A stretch of 64,000 nt of DNA from Paenibacillus tianjinensis. Its GTDB lineage: Bacteria > Bacillota > Bacilli > Paenibacillales > Paenibacillaceae. The DNA lies in assembly GCF_017086365.1 (NCBI RefSeq), contig NZ_CP070969.1, forward strand, positions 1,302,001 to 1,366,000. The letters are read 5' to 3'. Below are positions 9,258-17,700 of this stretch, piece by piece (the first letter of the stretch is position 1; each line of letters starts with the position of its first letter). The notes beneath the pieces were generated by a model. It worked only from the letters and a program-made list of their open reading frames with translations, made no database searches and was not told where the DNA came from. The position numbers and the translations under genes are program-made.

Positions 9258-10253
9258 GTGTCAGCGAATTCACAATCAGGTTTGGAGCATGAAATGGAAC
9301 AAGTTCAGAAGGGGGAGATTCCCGCTTATATTTATACATATGCCTGTTCCGGGGACGAGTTGGATTTATGCGGTATGGAACTGCGCTGTTTGTTTGGCCA
9401 AGCAATTCCTCCGGGGATCTTCGCCAGCAGTATTAATGTAGAAGTCAGCCGCAGTCCGTTTATCAAGGAACGGATTGATGTAATGTACGCCGGAGACAGC
9501 CTGATGGAAATTTATAAGCAGACAGAGCAGGTAGAGGTGGACGGAAAGACCTTTAAGGTGATTTTTGTGAAGACCAATGATTTGTCCCCGGAGGAAAAAA
9601 TAGAGTACGATGAACGCAGAGGGATTGAGCGGGAAATCGGCTTGCGCATCGAGGGAGAGGCGGATGTGAACCATCCGGAGCTAGTGTACGGTATCGTAAC
9701 GCTTGGCGGCCGCTGGTACTTCGGTGTTTACCATAAGAATCAGGCTACCTGGTTCCGGCAGATGAAGAAACCGCGCAGTTACTCCATCGCACTCAGCACA
9801 AGGGTGGCCCGGGCGGCGGTCAATATGGCTGTACCGGCTCCGGAGGGTGTCAGAGTCATTGATCCCTGCTGCGGTATCGGAACGGTAATGGTCGAAGCGC
9901 TGTCTATGGGAATTGATATTGTCGGGCGTGACATTAATCCCTTCATTGCGGCGGGAGCACGGACGAATATTGCCCATTTCGGCTTTGAAAGTGAGGTCAC
10001 CCTGGGGGATATCGCCGACATAACGGAGCATTACGATGCAGCGGTTGTGGACATGCCTTATAATTTGTACTCGAGCATCACGCCTGAAGAGCAGTTTGAT
10101 ATCCTGGTTAATGCCCACAGAATTGCTGACAGGGTTGTCATTGTTGCCATTGAAGCGATGGACGAAATGATCGCAGCTGCCGGGTTTGAAATTATAGACC
10201 GCTGTGTGGCCAAAAAAGGCCAGTTCTCCCGTCATTTGATGCTTTGCAGATAA
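9258..10253 (+). CDS. TRM11-like SAM-dependent RNA/DNA methyltransferase
   Basis: 331 residues, GTG start closely following the HxlR gene. The C-terminal half is a Rossmann methyltransferase: the SAM-binding loop is DPCCGIGTVMVEA (about 200-212), the acidic residue VGRDINP follows, and the catalytic motif is DMPYN (a D-x-P-Y form used by enzymes that methylate exocyclic amino groups, such as the tRNA m2G methylase TRM11 and N6-adenine methylases). The N-terminal ~150 residues form a separate substrate domain without a recognisable THUMP signature. It could act on tRNA guanine; specificity is inferred only from the family. Confidence 0.75.
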   Translation: MSANSQSGLEHEMEQVQKGEIPAYIYTYACSGDELDLCGMELRCLFGQAIPPGIFASSINVEVSRSPFIKERIDVMYAGDSLMEIYKQTEQVEVDGKTFKVIFVKTNDLSPEEKIEYDERRGIEREIGLRIEGEADVNHPELVYGIVTLGGRWYFGVYHKNQATWFRQMKKPRSYSIALSTRVARAAVNMAVPAPEGVRVIDPCCGIGTVMVEALSMGIDIVGRDINPFIAAGARTNIAHFGFESEVTLGDIADITEHYDAAVVDMPYNLYSSITPEEQFDILVNAHRIADRVVIVAIEAMDEMIAAAGFEIIDRCVAKKGQFSRHLMLCR

Positions 10254-10301
10254 CTTAACAATCCGCAGAAACATAAAAACTTGAGTGGAGGCGCTGCTGT
10301 G

Positions 10302-10919
10302 ATGGAAGCGAAATGGTTGACCTGGGCCAAGGAAATTCAGGCCATTGCCCAGACGGGTCTTACATACGCCAAGGATGTATACGATATTGAGCGGTATCAG
10401 GCGCTGCGTGAGCTTAGCGTAGATATTCTGGCGAATTATACGTTTGAGAGCAAGGAGAAGATCCGGCTCGCTTTTGCAGAGGATGAAGGATACTGTACAC
10501 CAAAGGTGGATATCCGCGGCGTTATTTTTCAGGATGGGAAAATTTTGCTGGTCCGCGAGAAGCTCGACGGTAACTGGGCGCTTCCCGGGGGCTGGGGGGA
10601 TATCGGGCTGTCTCCGAAAGAGGTGGCGGTCAAGGAAATCGCCGAAGAGTCAGGTTATCAGGCTGAAGCGGTTCGGCTGCTCGCTGTGCTGGACAAAAAG
10701 TTCCATAATCACCCGCCGGAGCCGTATCATGTATACAAATTTTTTATTCTGTGCCGGATTACAGGAGGAGAAGCATCGGAAGGTGTGGAAACTAACGGAG
10801 TCGGCTTTTTTGGTGAAGATGAACTGCCTGAGCTGTCGCAGGAACGGAATACGGAAAAGCAGATCAAGATGCTGTTCGAATTCCTAAAAAATCCTCAAAA
10901 GCCAGTCATTTTGGACTAG
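10302..10919 (+). CDS. NUDIX hydrolase with N-terminal helical domain
   Basis: 205 residues. GTG at 10299 and ATG at 10302 are both served by GGAGG at 10287-10291; the longer TTG version would start before that site. Residues 1-60 are a helical extension found in one NUDIX subfamily; the NUDIX fold covers about 65-195. The NUDIX box reads GGWGDIGLSPKEVAVKEIAEESGY: the usual GE is GL and RE is KE, which I believe is normal for this subfamily, while the metal-binding EESG core is intact. The likely substrate is a nucleoside-diphosphate linked compound such as ADP-ribose; this is not provable from sequence. Confidence 0.85.
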   Translation: MEAKWLTWAKEIQAIAQTGLTYAKDVYDIERYQALRELSVDILANYTFESKEKIRLAFAEDEGYCTPKVDIRGVIFQDGKILLVREKLDGNWALPGGWGDIGLSPKEVAVKEIAEESGYQAEAVRLLAVLDKKFHNHPPEPYHVYKFFILCRITGGEASEGVETNGVGFFGEDELPELSQERNTEKQIKMLFEFLKNPQKPVILD

Positions 10920-11121
10920 GAAAGTGCATATAATGTATGACAAAGTGAAATATAAGTTTTAATTGAGGCAAAAATTGGTTAATAATAAACATGAAAGCCT
11001 TTTCAAAAAAATCCGCTGAGCCTTTATATCTAAAAAATTATCCGGAAACACAACTTTTTGGGCCGGGCGGTCTACATTTTTTCCTCTACTGTGACGATAA
11101 GATATTTTAGGAGGGGATCGC

Positions 11122-11274
11122 ATGGAACAAGAAGAGTTGAGACTTCCGCTTACACAGGAGAGTGTAACACGTCCTGCCGAAGGCAATATTGCTACCGGAC
11201 TGGTATGGGGTATTCTGATCAGCATTCCCTTATGGATCTCAGTATTCGGCTGGATCATGGGAATCTGGCGGTAA
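11122..11274 (+). CDS. 50-residue single-span membrane protein
   Basis: Short gene with a strong AGGAGGGG site 5-6 bases before its ATG. The first 22 residues are polar (MEQEELRLPL...); residues about 24-48 (ATGLVWGILISIPLWISVFG) form one membrane helix, and the protein ends in IWR. A terminator begins about 48 bases after the stop. I do not recognise a family. The ribosome-binding site, membrane helix and dedicated terminator together argue that it is real. Confidence 0.65.
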   Translation: MEQEELRLPLTQESVTRPAEGNIATGLVWGILISIPLWISVFGWIMGIWR

Positions 11275-11321
11275 ACAGCACCCGAAGAATTACATCCTAC
11301 TTGAATTGCAACTATACAATG

Positions 11322-11358
11322 AAGGCTGCCTCTCCGCCACGGAAGAAGCGGCCTTTTT
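11322..11358 (+). terminator. Terminator of the 50-residue membrane protein gene
   Basis: AAGGCTGC / GCGGCCTT stem (one G-T pair) followed by TTTTTAATT. Confidence 0.6.
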
Positions 11359-11382
11359 AATTCTAACTACTTTATGCTCCGT

Positions 11383-11424
11383 AAAAAAGGCTGTGCCCCT
11401 GTTAAGGATGGCACAGCCTTTTTG
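11383..11424. terminator. Strong bidirectional terminator
   Basis: AAAAAGGCTGTGCC and GGCACAGCCTTTTT are perfect complements around an 11-12 base loop, giving T tracts on both strands. It lies immediately after the stop of the ASCH gene (minus strand). Confidence 0.85.
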
Positions 11425-11431
11425 CTTCTGG

Positions 11432-11905
11432 TTACGGCATTGGCTTCACATGTACCAGACGGAAGTTCTCACACACTACTTTCATAGTAGGATCGAAAGG
11501 CATGCCGTAGCGATTAAATTCTCTTGTAAAATATACCTCGTGCTCATGACGCCACGATTTCAGCGAACGGTCATCTTCGCCCTCGGAATAAGCGAATTCC
11601 GCAGTCACTTCATTAAAAGGGACAGTCTCGATATGCGTTGTTTCGATGATTGCCCTGGGCACGCCGTCTCCATCCAGCAGGATAGAATGGCCGCCGATAA
11701 AAGGCAGACTCAATCCCTGCTTTTCGAACAGTACCTTATTGGAGGCAGTCCCTGTCTTAATTCCTTGCAGTACCAGCTCCAGGAGCTCGTTTGCCAGCCG
11801 GGGGCTGTCACCGAAGGCCCATGCACTGTCGTATTTATCCTTTGCCTCCGGGTGCTCCTCTACATATGCGTTCCAGTAGTCTGCTATAGCTGTGTTTTCT
11901 GTCAT
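11432..11905 (-). CDS. ASCH-domain protein
   Basis: 157-residue cytosolic protein of the ASCH superfamily (a beta-barrel fold related to PUA RNA-binding domains). Typical features are the early WAFGDSPRLANELLELVL segment, the GIKTGTAS motif, PFIGGHSILLDGDG and the acidic/aromatic SEGEDDRSLKSWRHEHEVYF region. I place the start at the ATG at 11905, because AAGGTGA lies 6-7 bases upstream; an in-frame GTG at 11914 overlaps that site. It follows the ABC-F gene on the same strand with a short gap and could be read through from it. Relatives bind RNA or hydrolyse N4-acetylcytidine; which applies here is unknown. Confidence 0.85.
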   Translation of the reverse strand: MTENTAIADYWNAYVEEHPEAKDKYDSAWAFGDSPRLANELLELVLQGIKTGTASNKVLFEKQGLSLPFIGGHSILLDGDGVPRAIIETTHIETVPFNEVTAEFAYSEGEDDRSLKSWRHEHEVYFTREFNRYGMPFDPTMKVVCENFRLVHVKPMP

Positions 11906-11923
11906 TCCACTCACCTTCTCCCC

Positions 11924-13867
11924 TCAAATTAAATCCGCTTCGTTCATCCAGGCTGTATATAGATCATCCAGCTGGGCCTGCGCGGCATCCCGCGAGCGCT
12001 GTAGCTCAGCCAGCTTCAATGCATCGCTGGCGATAGAGGGCTCCAGCATCTCGGCATCAATGCGGCTCACCCGTTCTTCGGCTGCCGCGATCTCTTCCTC
12101 ACAGCGGACCGCAGTAAGCGGTTTGCGGGAGGAAGCGGGAGGAGTGGAGCTGCCGCTTCGTGCGGAATCATTTTTTGGCGGACCGCCGGCTTTTGAACCG
12201 GCTGCCTCTGCTTCTGAAGAACGGGCAGCGGCTTTCTCGGCCTGTTTCACTTTGTAATATTCATAATTCCCGGAGAATGCATGGAACCGGCCGTCTTCAA
12301 TCGACCACAGCTTGCCGAAGCAGCGGTTGATGAAATAGCGGTCATGCGAAACCGCCAGCACGGTGCCGGGGAATTCCTCCAGCGCTTCTTCCAGCGCCTC
12401 GCGGGAATCAATATCGAGATGATTGGTCGGCTCATCAAGAATGAGCAGGTTTGGACGGCGGTGCATCAGCACCGCGAACCGCAGCCGCGTCCACTCTCCG
12501 CCGGAAAGATTGGTGATGTCCTTAAATACATCACTGCCGTAGAAGAGGAAGCGGGCAAGCTGACCACGGGCTTCGCCTTCCTCCAGTCCCGCCTCTTCAC
12601 GGAAATAACGCAGTACAGAGAGCTTGCCTTCCTCAGGCACGGCTTCCTGGGCGAGATAGCCTACAGCCGCCCGTGAGCCCAGTGTGCAGCTTCCGCTGTC
12701 CGGGGCCTCCTGGCCGAGGATCATCCGCAGCAGGGTACTTTTGCCGGCGCCGTTGCCTCCGATGAGTGCGGTGGTTTCTCCGTATCTCAGGATATCGCTG
12801 GCTCCTGTGAAGAGGACGCGGCTGCCATAGCTTTTGCTGATCTGGTCCAGGATAACGACCTGATTGCCGGTTCGGTCATCCTGCTGCAGCTGCAGATCCA
12901 TCGCTTTGCGCTCCAGGACCGGACGTTTGACCTTGACCATACGGTCCAGCGCCTTTTGCATCGAGGCGGCCCGGCGGTGGAAGGAAGGGTTCGGCGGATT
13001 GGAACGGTTGCCCCATTCGATCAGCCGCTTGATGCTTTCCTGCATCTGTTTGATTTTCTTTTGCTGCTCCTGGTAATCGGCGAACTGCTGAAGCAGCCGG
13101 GCCTCTTTCTCTATCTGATAACCACTATAATTAGTGTGGTACGTAATGGCTTCACCGTCTTCAATTTCAACCACCTTCCTGACGACGGCATCGAGGAAAT
13201 AGCGGTCATGGGAAATGGCCAGTACGGTGCCATCGTAGTTCTGGAGGTACTGCTCCAGCCATTCGATAGCCTCCATGTCCAGGTGATTGGTCGGCTCGTC
13301 AAGCAGCAGAACGTCGGGTCGGCGCAGCAGCAGCTCAGCCAGACCGACCTTTGTTTTCTCGCCGCCGGAGAGGGAAGCGAATACGCGGTCATATTGGGAG
13401 GCAGTGATGCCGAGGCCTTGCGCGACGCGCTGGATGGACGAATCAATCTCGTACCCTCCGGCCGCTTCGAATTTCTCCTGCAGGCTGCCGTATTCTTTGA
13501 GCAGCCTATTCCAGGCAGCTTCATCAGTCCCGGTGCCAGGCCCGGACATTTGCTGCTCCAGTTCCCGCAGCCGGCTCTGCCACGCGAGAGGTTCGGCAAA
13601 GCTGCGCTGCAGTACGGCATAGACAGTTTCCTGAGCGTCGGCTTCTTGGATCTGTGCGAGCAAGCCGACAATGCTGCCCCGGCGGATGGATATTTGTCCT
13701 TGATCCGGACGTTCTTCTCCGCTCAGCAGCCGGAAGAGGGTGGTTTTGCCGCAGCCGTTGCGGCCGATCAGGCCGATCTTTTCGCCCTGACGGATATCGA
13801 AGGTGATGTCACTCAGTACGAGCTGGGCACCGTGGTATTTCTGAACATTTTGACATGAGATGATCAT
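11924..13867 (-). CDS. ABC-F family ATPase (ribosome-associated)
   Basis: 647-residue soluble protein with two ABC ATPase domains and no membrane part, the arrangement of ABC-F translation factors and ribosome-protection proteins. Domain 1 has Walker A GRNGCGKTT (about 36-44), signature LSGGEKTK and Walker B LLLDEPTNHLD. Domain 2 (from about 330) has GGNGAGKST, LSGGEWTRL and LILDEPTNHLD. Between them lies the helical linker (P-site tRNA interaction motif) around 240-310, which determines drug specificity in resistance members. A charged coiled coil occupies the last ~90 residues. The ATG has AAAGGAGA. Its leader contains a hairpin terminator and an upstream small open frame, an arrangement used for drug-inducible attenuation in this family. 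It could be a housekeeping (YfmR/Uup-like) or antibiotic-resistance member. Confidence 0.92.
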   Translation of the reverse strand: MIISCQNVQKYHGAQLVLSDITFDIRQGEKIGLIGRNGCGKTTLFRLLSGEERPDQGQISIRRGSIVGLLAQIQEADAQETVYAVLQRSFAEPLAWQSRLRELEQQMSGPGTGTDEAAWNRLLKEYGSLQEKFEAAGGYEIDSSIQRVAQGLGITASQYDRVFASLSGGEKTKVGLAELLLRRPDVLLLDEPTNHLDMEAIEWLEQYLQNYDGTVLAISHDRYFLDAVVRKVVEIEDGEAITYHTNYSGYQIEKEARLLQQFADYQEQQKKIKQMQESIKRLIEWGNRSNPPNPSFHRRAASMQKALDRMVKVKRPVLERKAMDLQLQQDDRTGNQVVILDQISKSYGSRVLFTGASDILRYGETTALIGGNGAGKSTLLRMILGQEAPDSGSCTLGSRAAVGYLAQEAVPEEGKLSVLRYFREEAGLEEGEARGQLARFLFYGSDVFKDITNLSGGEWTRLRFAVLMHRRPNLLILDEPTNHLDIDSREALEEALEEFPGTVLAVSHDRYFINRCFGKLWSIEDGRFHAFSGNYEYYKVKQAEKAAARSSEAEAAGSKAGGPPKNDSARSGSSTPPASSRKPLTAVRCEEEIAAAEERVSRIDAEMLEPSIASDALKLAELQRSRDAAQAQLDDLYTAWMNEADLI

Positions 13868-13935
13868 GTGTATTCTCCTTTTTAGAATGCCCTGAGCCGC
13901 TTAATCAGGATGGAGGCCGAAAAAATGAACATAAA

Positions 13936-13968
13936 AAAGCCGCGAGGAAATTTCCCCGCGGCCTTGAA
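13936..13968 (-). terminator. Terminator/attenuator in the ABC-F leader
   Basis: On the minus strand GCCGCGGGG-aaat-TTCCTCGCGGC runs into TTTTTT. It sits about 70-100 bases upstream of the ABC-F ATG and about 20 bases after the stop of a 53-codon open frame, so it either terminates that frame or attenuates ABC-F transcription. Confidence 0.75.
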
Positions 13969-13985
13969 CAGTTCTCCGGTCTGGT

Positions 13986-14147
13986 CTATCCGTTGAAGTG
14001 TGGCTGGAAAGGCATTTCACAATGGTTTAGTGTTATTAAATTCTTGTAAATGGACAGACTTCTCCCGTTGACGGCATTTACATGAACGATGCCAGACATG
14101 ATTGTAATCAGCCGGCTATTAACACTATTAGTCACATTGTGATCCAT
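13986..14147 (-). CDS. 53-codon open frame upstream of ABC-F (small protein or leader)
   Basis: ATG at 14147 preceded by a very strong GGAGGTGTGGAGGA site, encoding 53 residues (begins MDHNVTNSVNS, ends PHFNG). No membrane helix or known motif is visible. The stop lies about 18 bases before the terminator stem that precedes the ABC-F gene. It is longer than usual resistance-leader peptides (normally under 30 residues), so it may instead be an independent small gene with its own terminator. The ribosome-binding site is the main evidence. Confidence 0.45.
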   Translation of the reverse strand: MDHNVTNSVNSRLITIMSGIVHVNAVNGRSLSIYKNLITLNHCEMPFQPHFNG

Positions 14148-14314
14148 TCCTCCACACCTCCTTCGTAACAAATTTAAAGTTAGTTTAACCAATATCTTCA
14201 GAATATGCAAGGGCAAAAGGGATTTTTTACCGCATATAACTCCGGCGGCACAAGTAGGATGTTAGGGAGCGGTGCTGGCCGCCCAAATTTTTGTCACGGG
14301 AAAGAGGAGAGACT

Positions 14315-14692
14315 ATGGCGATTTTTAACGGTCTCCTGGGAAATGCAACCCAGGTTGAGCTAGCCGATGTACAGCGGGAGTACGCACGGATTCTGGCCCC
14401 TCAGGAGAAGATTGAACGGGCATATAAGCTAATCAGGGATATGTTTATTTTTACGGATAAACGGCTGATTCTCGTCGATAAACAGGGTGTAACCGGCAAG
14501 AAGACACAGTACCACTCTATACCCTATAAGAGCATTTCCCATTATTCCGTGGAGACGGCGGGCCACTTTGATCTGGATGCGGAGCTGTGTCTGTATGTAT
14601 CCGGCAGTGCCCTGCCGCTGAAGAAGACGTTCAATAAATCGGTTAATATTTACGAGGTGCAGGCGGTGCTGTCGCAGTATATTTTGAAATGA
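14315..14692 (+). CDS. Bacterial PH-domain protein
   Basis: 125 residues from the ATG at 14315 (AAGAGGAGA upstream; an in-frame ATG at 14291 is less well placed). The whole protein fits one bacterial pleckstrin-homology-like domain (bPH type): the strands read MFIFTDKRLILVDKQGVTGKK and the segment IPYKSISHYSVETAG is characteristic. Such proteins assemble as rings in the cytosol or at membranes, but their job is mostly unknown. No signal peptide or membrane helix. It ends 22 bases before the convergent chromate transporter gene. Confidence 0.8.
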   Translation: MAIFNGLLGNATQVELADVQREYARILAPQEKIERAYKLIRDMFIFTDKRLILVDKQGVTGKKTQYHSIPYKSISHYSVETAGHFDLDAELCLYVSGSALPLKKTFNKSVNIYEVQAVLSQYILK

Positions 14693-14714
14693 ACACCAGA
14701 GAGTCCGGCCACGG

Positions 14715-15254
14715 CTAGACCGTATAAGGAAGCAGAAACGCTCCATAGGCAAAAGCGGCAACAATCACAAGTGCAGGATGCAGCTTCAGCCACTTCATGG
14801 CGGCAAAAGCTATCACGGCAATGATAAGTGTCTGCCAGAACCCGATGGCTTCTGCCGGACTTTTCGCCATTTGAATCGTAAGCACAGTCATCATAATAGC
14901 AATTACCGGCTGCACGAGCAGAGTCATCCCTTTTACGACAGGAGACTGCTTATATTTCTGCATGACCTGGAGGAGGATAATCAGCGCAGCGGCAGAAGGG
15001 AGGACGGTAGCGAGCAGCGCAAGAATAACTCCAACCCAGCCATAGACATCATAGCCGACGTAAGCAGCGATTTTAGTGGCAATCGGACCCGGCAAGGCAT
15101 TGCCAAGCGCCAGCATATTGGAGAATTGCTCGTCGGTGAGCCAGCCGTAATGCGGGACTATTTCTTCATACATCAGCGGAATGGAGGAGGGGCCGCCGCC
15201 ATAGCCGAGCAGATTAGCCATGAAAAATCCAAAGATCAGTTCCAGCCATTCCAT
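14715..15254 (-). CDS. Chromate transporter half-subunit 2 (CHR family)
   Basis: 179-residue integral membrane protein of the short-chain CHR family, in which two half-size proteins encoded side by side make one transporter. The N-terminal GYGGGPSSIPL and the ALGNALPGPIATKIAAYVGY motif are the conserved CHR signatures; about six hydrophobic segments follow. Its ATG overlaps the stop of the partner gene by one base (TAATG), so the two are translationally coupled. The family exports or exchanges chromate/sulfate; the actual substrate in this organism is not shown. Confidence 0.88.
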   Translation of the reverse strand: MEWLELIFGFFMANLLGYGGGPSSIPLMYEEIVPHYGWLTDEQFSNMLALGNALPGPIATKIAAYVGYDVYGWVGVILALLATVLPSAAALIILLQVMQKYKQSPVVKGMTLLVQPVIAIMMTVLTIQMAKSPAEAIGFWQTLIIAVIAFAAMKWLKLHPALVIVAAFAYGAFLLPYTV

Positions 15255-15835
15255 TAGGCGGTCCCTCCCTTCTTATTCTTCCCCGCAAGTATCCGGTAAT
15301 GAACCGTTCCGTAACTGAGATAGAGCACAATGACGATGGCCGGGTGCAGATGCAACACTTCCAGCAGCACCAGCGCCAGTACGAGAAAAGCACTTCCAAT
15401 CCACTTTCCAAGCCCTTTGTAAGCTTTTTGTGCGAATTCGTACGCCATCATTCCGAGCATCACCGCGATCACGGGCGAAACGGCGGCGATCATTCCCGCC
15501 ACGGTTTTGGAGCCGCTTAAATAATTAACGGCAGAGAGCAGCGCGATCATTGCAATACAGCTGGGCAGGATATGCGCCAACACGGAAAGTATGGCCCCGC
15601 GGACTCCCTTTAGCTTATAGCCGAGATAGGCCGCCATTTTGGTGGCGATCGGTCCCGGCAAGGCGTTTGCGATAGCCAGCGTCTCGCCGAACTCGTCATC
15701 TGTCAGCCAGCCGTACCTGCTTACGGCATCATGCCGGATCAGCGGGATGACAGACGGTCCTCCTCCGTAGCCGAGAATTCCCGTTCTGCACATCGCTACT
15801 GCAAGCTGCGCATATTCATTATTGGTTGATTTCAC
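15254..15835 (-). CDS. Chromate transporter half-subunit 1 (CHR family)
   Basis: 193-residue membrane partner of the preceding protein, with the same signatures (GYGGGPSVIPLIRHD and AIANALPGPIATKMAAYLGY). Start GTG at 15835 with AGGGGGAG 5-6 bases upstream. Paired short CHR genes divergent from a gamma-glutamyltransferase-like gene match the B. subtilis ywrA-ywrB/ywrD neighbourhood, except that the Lrp-type regulator ywrC is absent here. Confidence 0.88.
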   Translation of the reverse strand: MKSTNNEYAQLAVAMCRTGILGYGGGPSVIPLIRHDAVSRYGWLTDDEFGETLAIANALPGPIATKMAAYLGYKLKGVRGAILSVLAHILPSCIAMIALLSAVNYLSGSKTVAGMIAAVSPVIAVMLGMMAYEFAQKAYKGLGKWIGSAFLVLALVLLEVLHLHPAIVIVLYLSYGTVHYRILAGKNKKGGTA

Positions 15836-16061
15836 GGGACTCCCCCTAAAAAGTTTAGAAACGTAGTCTGAGTTTGACTCATTCTATAACAACTGGTATG
15901 AGGGCAACTACTGCTCATGCCGGATTTGCGTAAATCTTTGTGCATGGCTCACAAAAACAGGCCGGCTGAATTTGAGTTTGCCCTTAACACATTGACAGGG
16001 GAATTTGCTGTACGGTTAAATGACACTAACCTTAAGCGTTTCATGAAATGGAGATGGGTGC

Positions 16062-17639
16062 ATGACGACAGGGCCAGTAATCGGCACAAAAACAATGGTG
16101 GTCAGCCCCCATTACTTGGCTTCCGCGGCCGGGGCGGGAATCCTGCAAAAAGGGGGCAATGCCTTTGATGCGGCGGTAGCGGTCAGTGCAACGCTCGCCG
16201 TAGTCTATCCGCATATGACCGGGCTGGGCGGTGATGCCTTTTGGCTCACTTACAGTGCCGGCGAAGGGAGCGTCCGGGCTTACAACGGCAGCGGACGATC
16301 CGGCTACGGCGTCCGCAGGGACCGGTACGCCGGGGAAGCAGCGATTCCCCGGCGGGGGATCCGCAGCGCCATTACGGTGCCCGGAATGGCGGACAGCTGG
16401 GCGGCGGTCCAGCGCCAGTACGGCCGCCTGACCTTTGCGGAGGTGCTGGAGCCGGCGATCGGCTACGCCTCCGCAGGGTTTCCGCTGTCGCCGGATCAGT
16501 ACGGGGGCAGTATCTTAGCCGGAGCCGCGCTGACGCCCGAGGCGGCGGCGATCTATCTTCCCGGCGGACGGCCTCCGGCTGTCCACGGGAAGTTCGTGCA
16601 GACGCAGCTGGCCGGGACGCTGCAGTTACTTGCGGCAGGCGGACGCGACGCCTTCTATAAGGGGGCAATTGCGCAGAATATAGCTAATTATATGCATGCC
16701 GCCGGCGGGTATCTCACCCGTGATGATTTTGCCGATCATCACGGGGAATGGGTAGACCCCGTCTCCACCGATTATCACGGGCATACTGTCTATCAGGCAC
16801 CGCCCAACTCACAGGGCTTTGCGGCACTGATGGCGCTGAATATACTGGAGCACTTTGATTTCGGGAATATCGAACAGGGTTCCTACGAGTATTATCACCT
16901 GCTCGCAGAGGCTTTGAAGCTGAGCTTCCGCGACCGGGATCAGGTGCTTACCGATCCGACATTCCATAAGGTCCCGCTGGACCAGCTGCTGGATAAGCAG
17001 TATGGCGGGCAGCTCGCGGCATCCATCTCCATGCAGCGGGCTGCAGCGCTGGGCAGCGAGCCGATTGGCCGGGATACGGCCTATGCCGCTGTAGTGGACG
17101 GCGAGGGCAATGCGGTATCGTTCATACAAAGTCTTTATTTTGAATTCGGATCAGGTGCTGTGGCTGGAGAGACGGGAATTCTGCTGCAAAACCGCGGCTC
17201 CTTCTTCTCGCTCGATCCTGCACATATCAATACGCTGGAGCCGCATAAGCGTACGTTTCACACGCTTATGCCGGCCATGGCCTGTAAGGACGGCAAGCCC
17301 GCCTTTCTGTATGGCACGCAAGGCGGAGAAGGGCAGCCCCAGACCCAGACGATGCTGCTGACACGGATGCTGCATTACGGCATGAATCCGCAGGAGGCGG
17401 TGAATGCACCGCGGTTCGTGTGGGGCAGAACCTGGGGAGAACCGACGCAGGAGCTGAAAGTGGAGAAGCGCGTAGGCCAGCATGTGCTTGATGACCTGGC
17501 CACAGCCGGCCATATTGTCCGGCAGGCCGAAGAATATGACGGCATCATGGGCCATGCGCATGCCATCGCCATTGACGGCAACGGTTACCGCAGCGGCGGT
17601 ACTGATCCGCGCTGCGATGGTGCAGCCATTGGCTGGTAG
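16062..17639 (+). CDS. Gamma-glutamyltransferase family protein (YwrD-like)
   Basis: 525-residue Ntn-hydrolase of the gamma-glutamyltransferase family. The N-terminal GGNAFDAAVAVSATLAVVYPHMTGLGGDAF stretch (read in parts: GGNAFDAAVA, TGLGGDAF) is the family signature. The catalytic Thr that becomes the new N-terminus after self-cleavage is in GRDTAYAAVVD (about residue 340), and GTQGGEGQPQTQ near 425 shapes the gamma-glutamate site. There is no signal peptide, unlike secreted GGTs, so it should act in the cytosol. The length equals that of B. subtilis YwrD as I remember it. It is divergent from the chromate transporter pair and followed at 61 bases by an amidase on the same strand. The natural substrate is unknown. 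Confidence 0.85.
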   Translation: MTTGPVIGTKTMVVSPHYLASAAGAGILQKGGNAFDAAVAVSATLAVVYPHMTGLGGDAFWLTYSAGEGSVRAYNGSGRSGYGVRRDRYAGEAAIPRRGIRSAITVPGMADSWAAVQRQYGRLTFAEVLEPAIGYASAGFPLSPDQYGGSILAGAALTPEAAAIYLPGGRPPAVHGKFVQTQLAGTLQLLAAGGRDAFYKGAIAQNIANYMHAAGGYLTRDDFADHHGEWVDPVSTDYHGHTVYQAPPNSQGFAALMALNILEHFDFGNIEQGSYEYYHLLAEALKLSFRDRDQVLTDPTFHKVPLDQLLDKQYGGQLAASISMQRAAALGSEPIGRDTAYAAVVDGEGNAVSFIQSLYFEFGSGAVAGETGILLQNRGSFFSLDPAHINTLEPHKRTFHTLMPAMACKDGKPAFLYGTQGGEGQPQTQTMLLTRMLHYGMNPQEAVNAPRFVWGRTWGEPTQELKVEKRVGQHVLDDLATAGHIVRQAEEYDGIMGHAHAIAIDGNGYRSGGTDPRCDGAAIGW

Positions 17640-17700
17640 GGCATTGCGGCGGTATAAGAATCAGTTCCCCGTTCGGTCCGGGAGGAAAGGAGAGGAAGAG

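Noticed and set aside
15917..16168. 83-codon frame overlapping the gamma-glutamyltransferase start
   Set aside because: Overlaps the real N-terminus in another frame and lacks family features.
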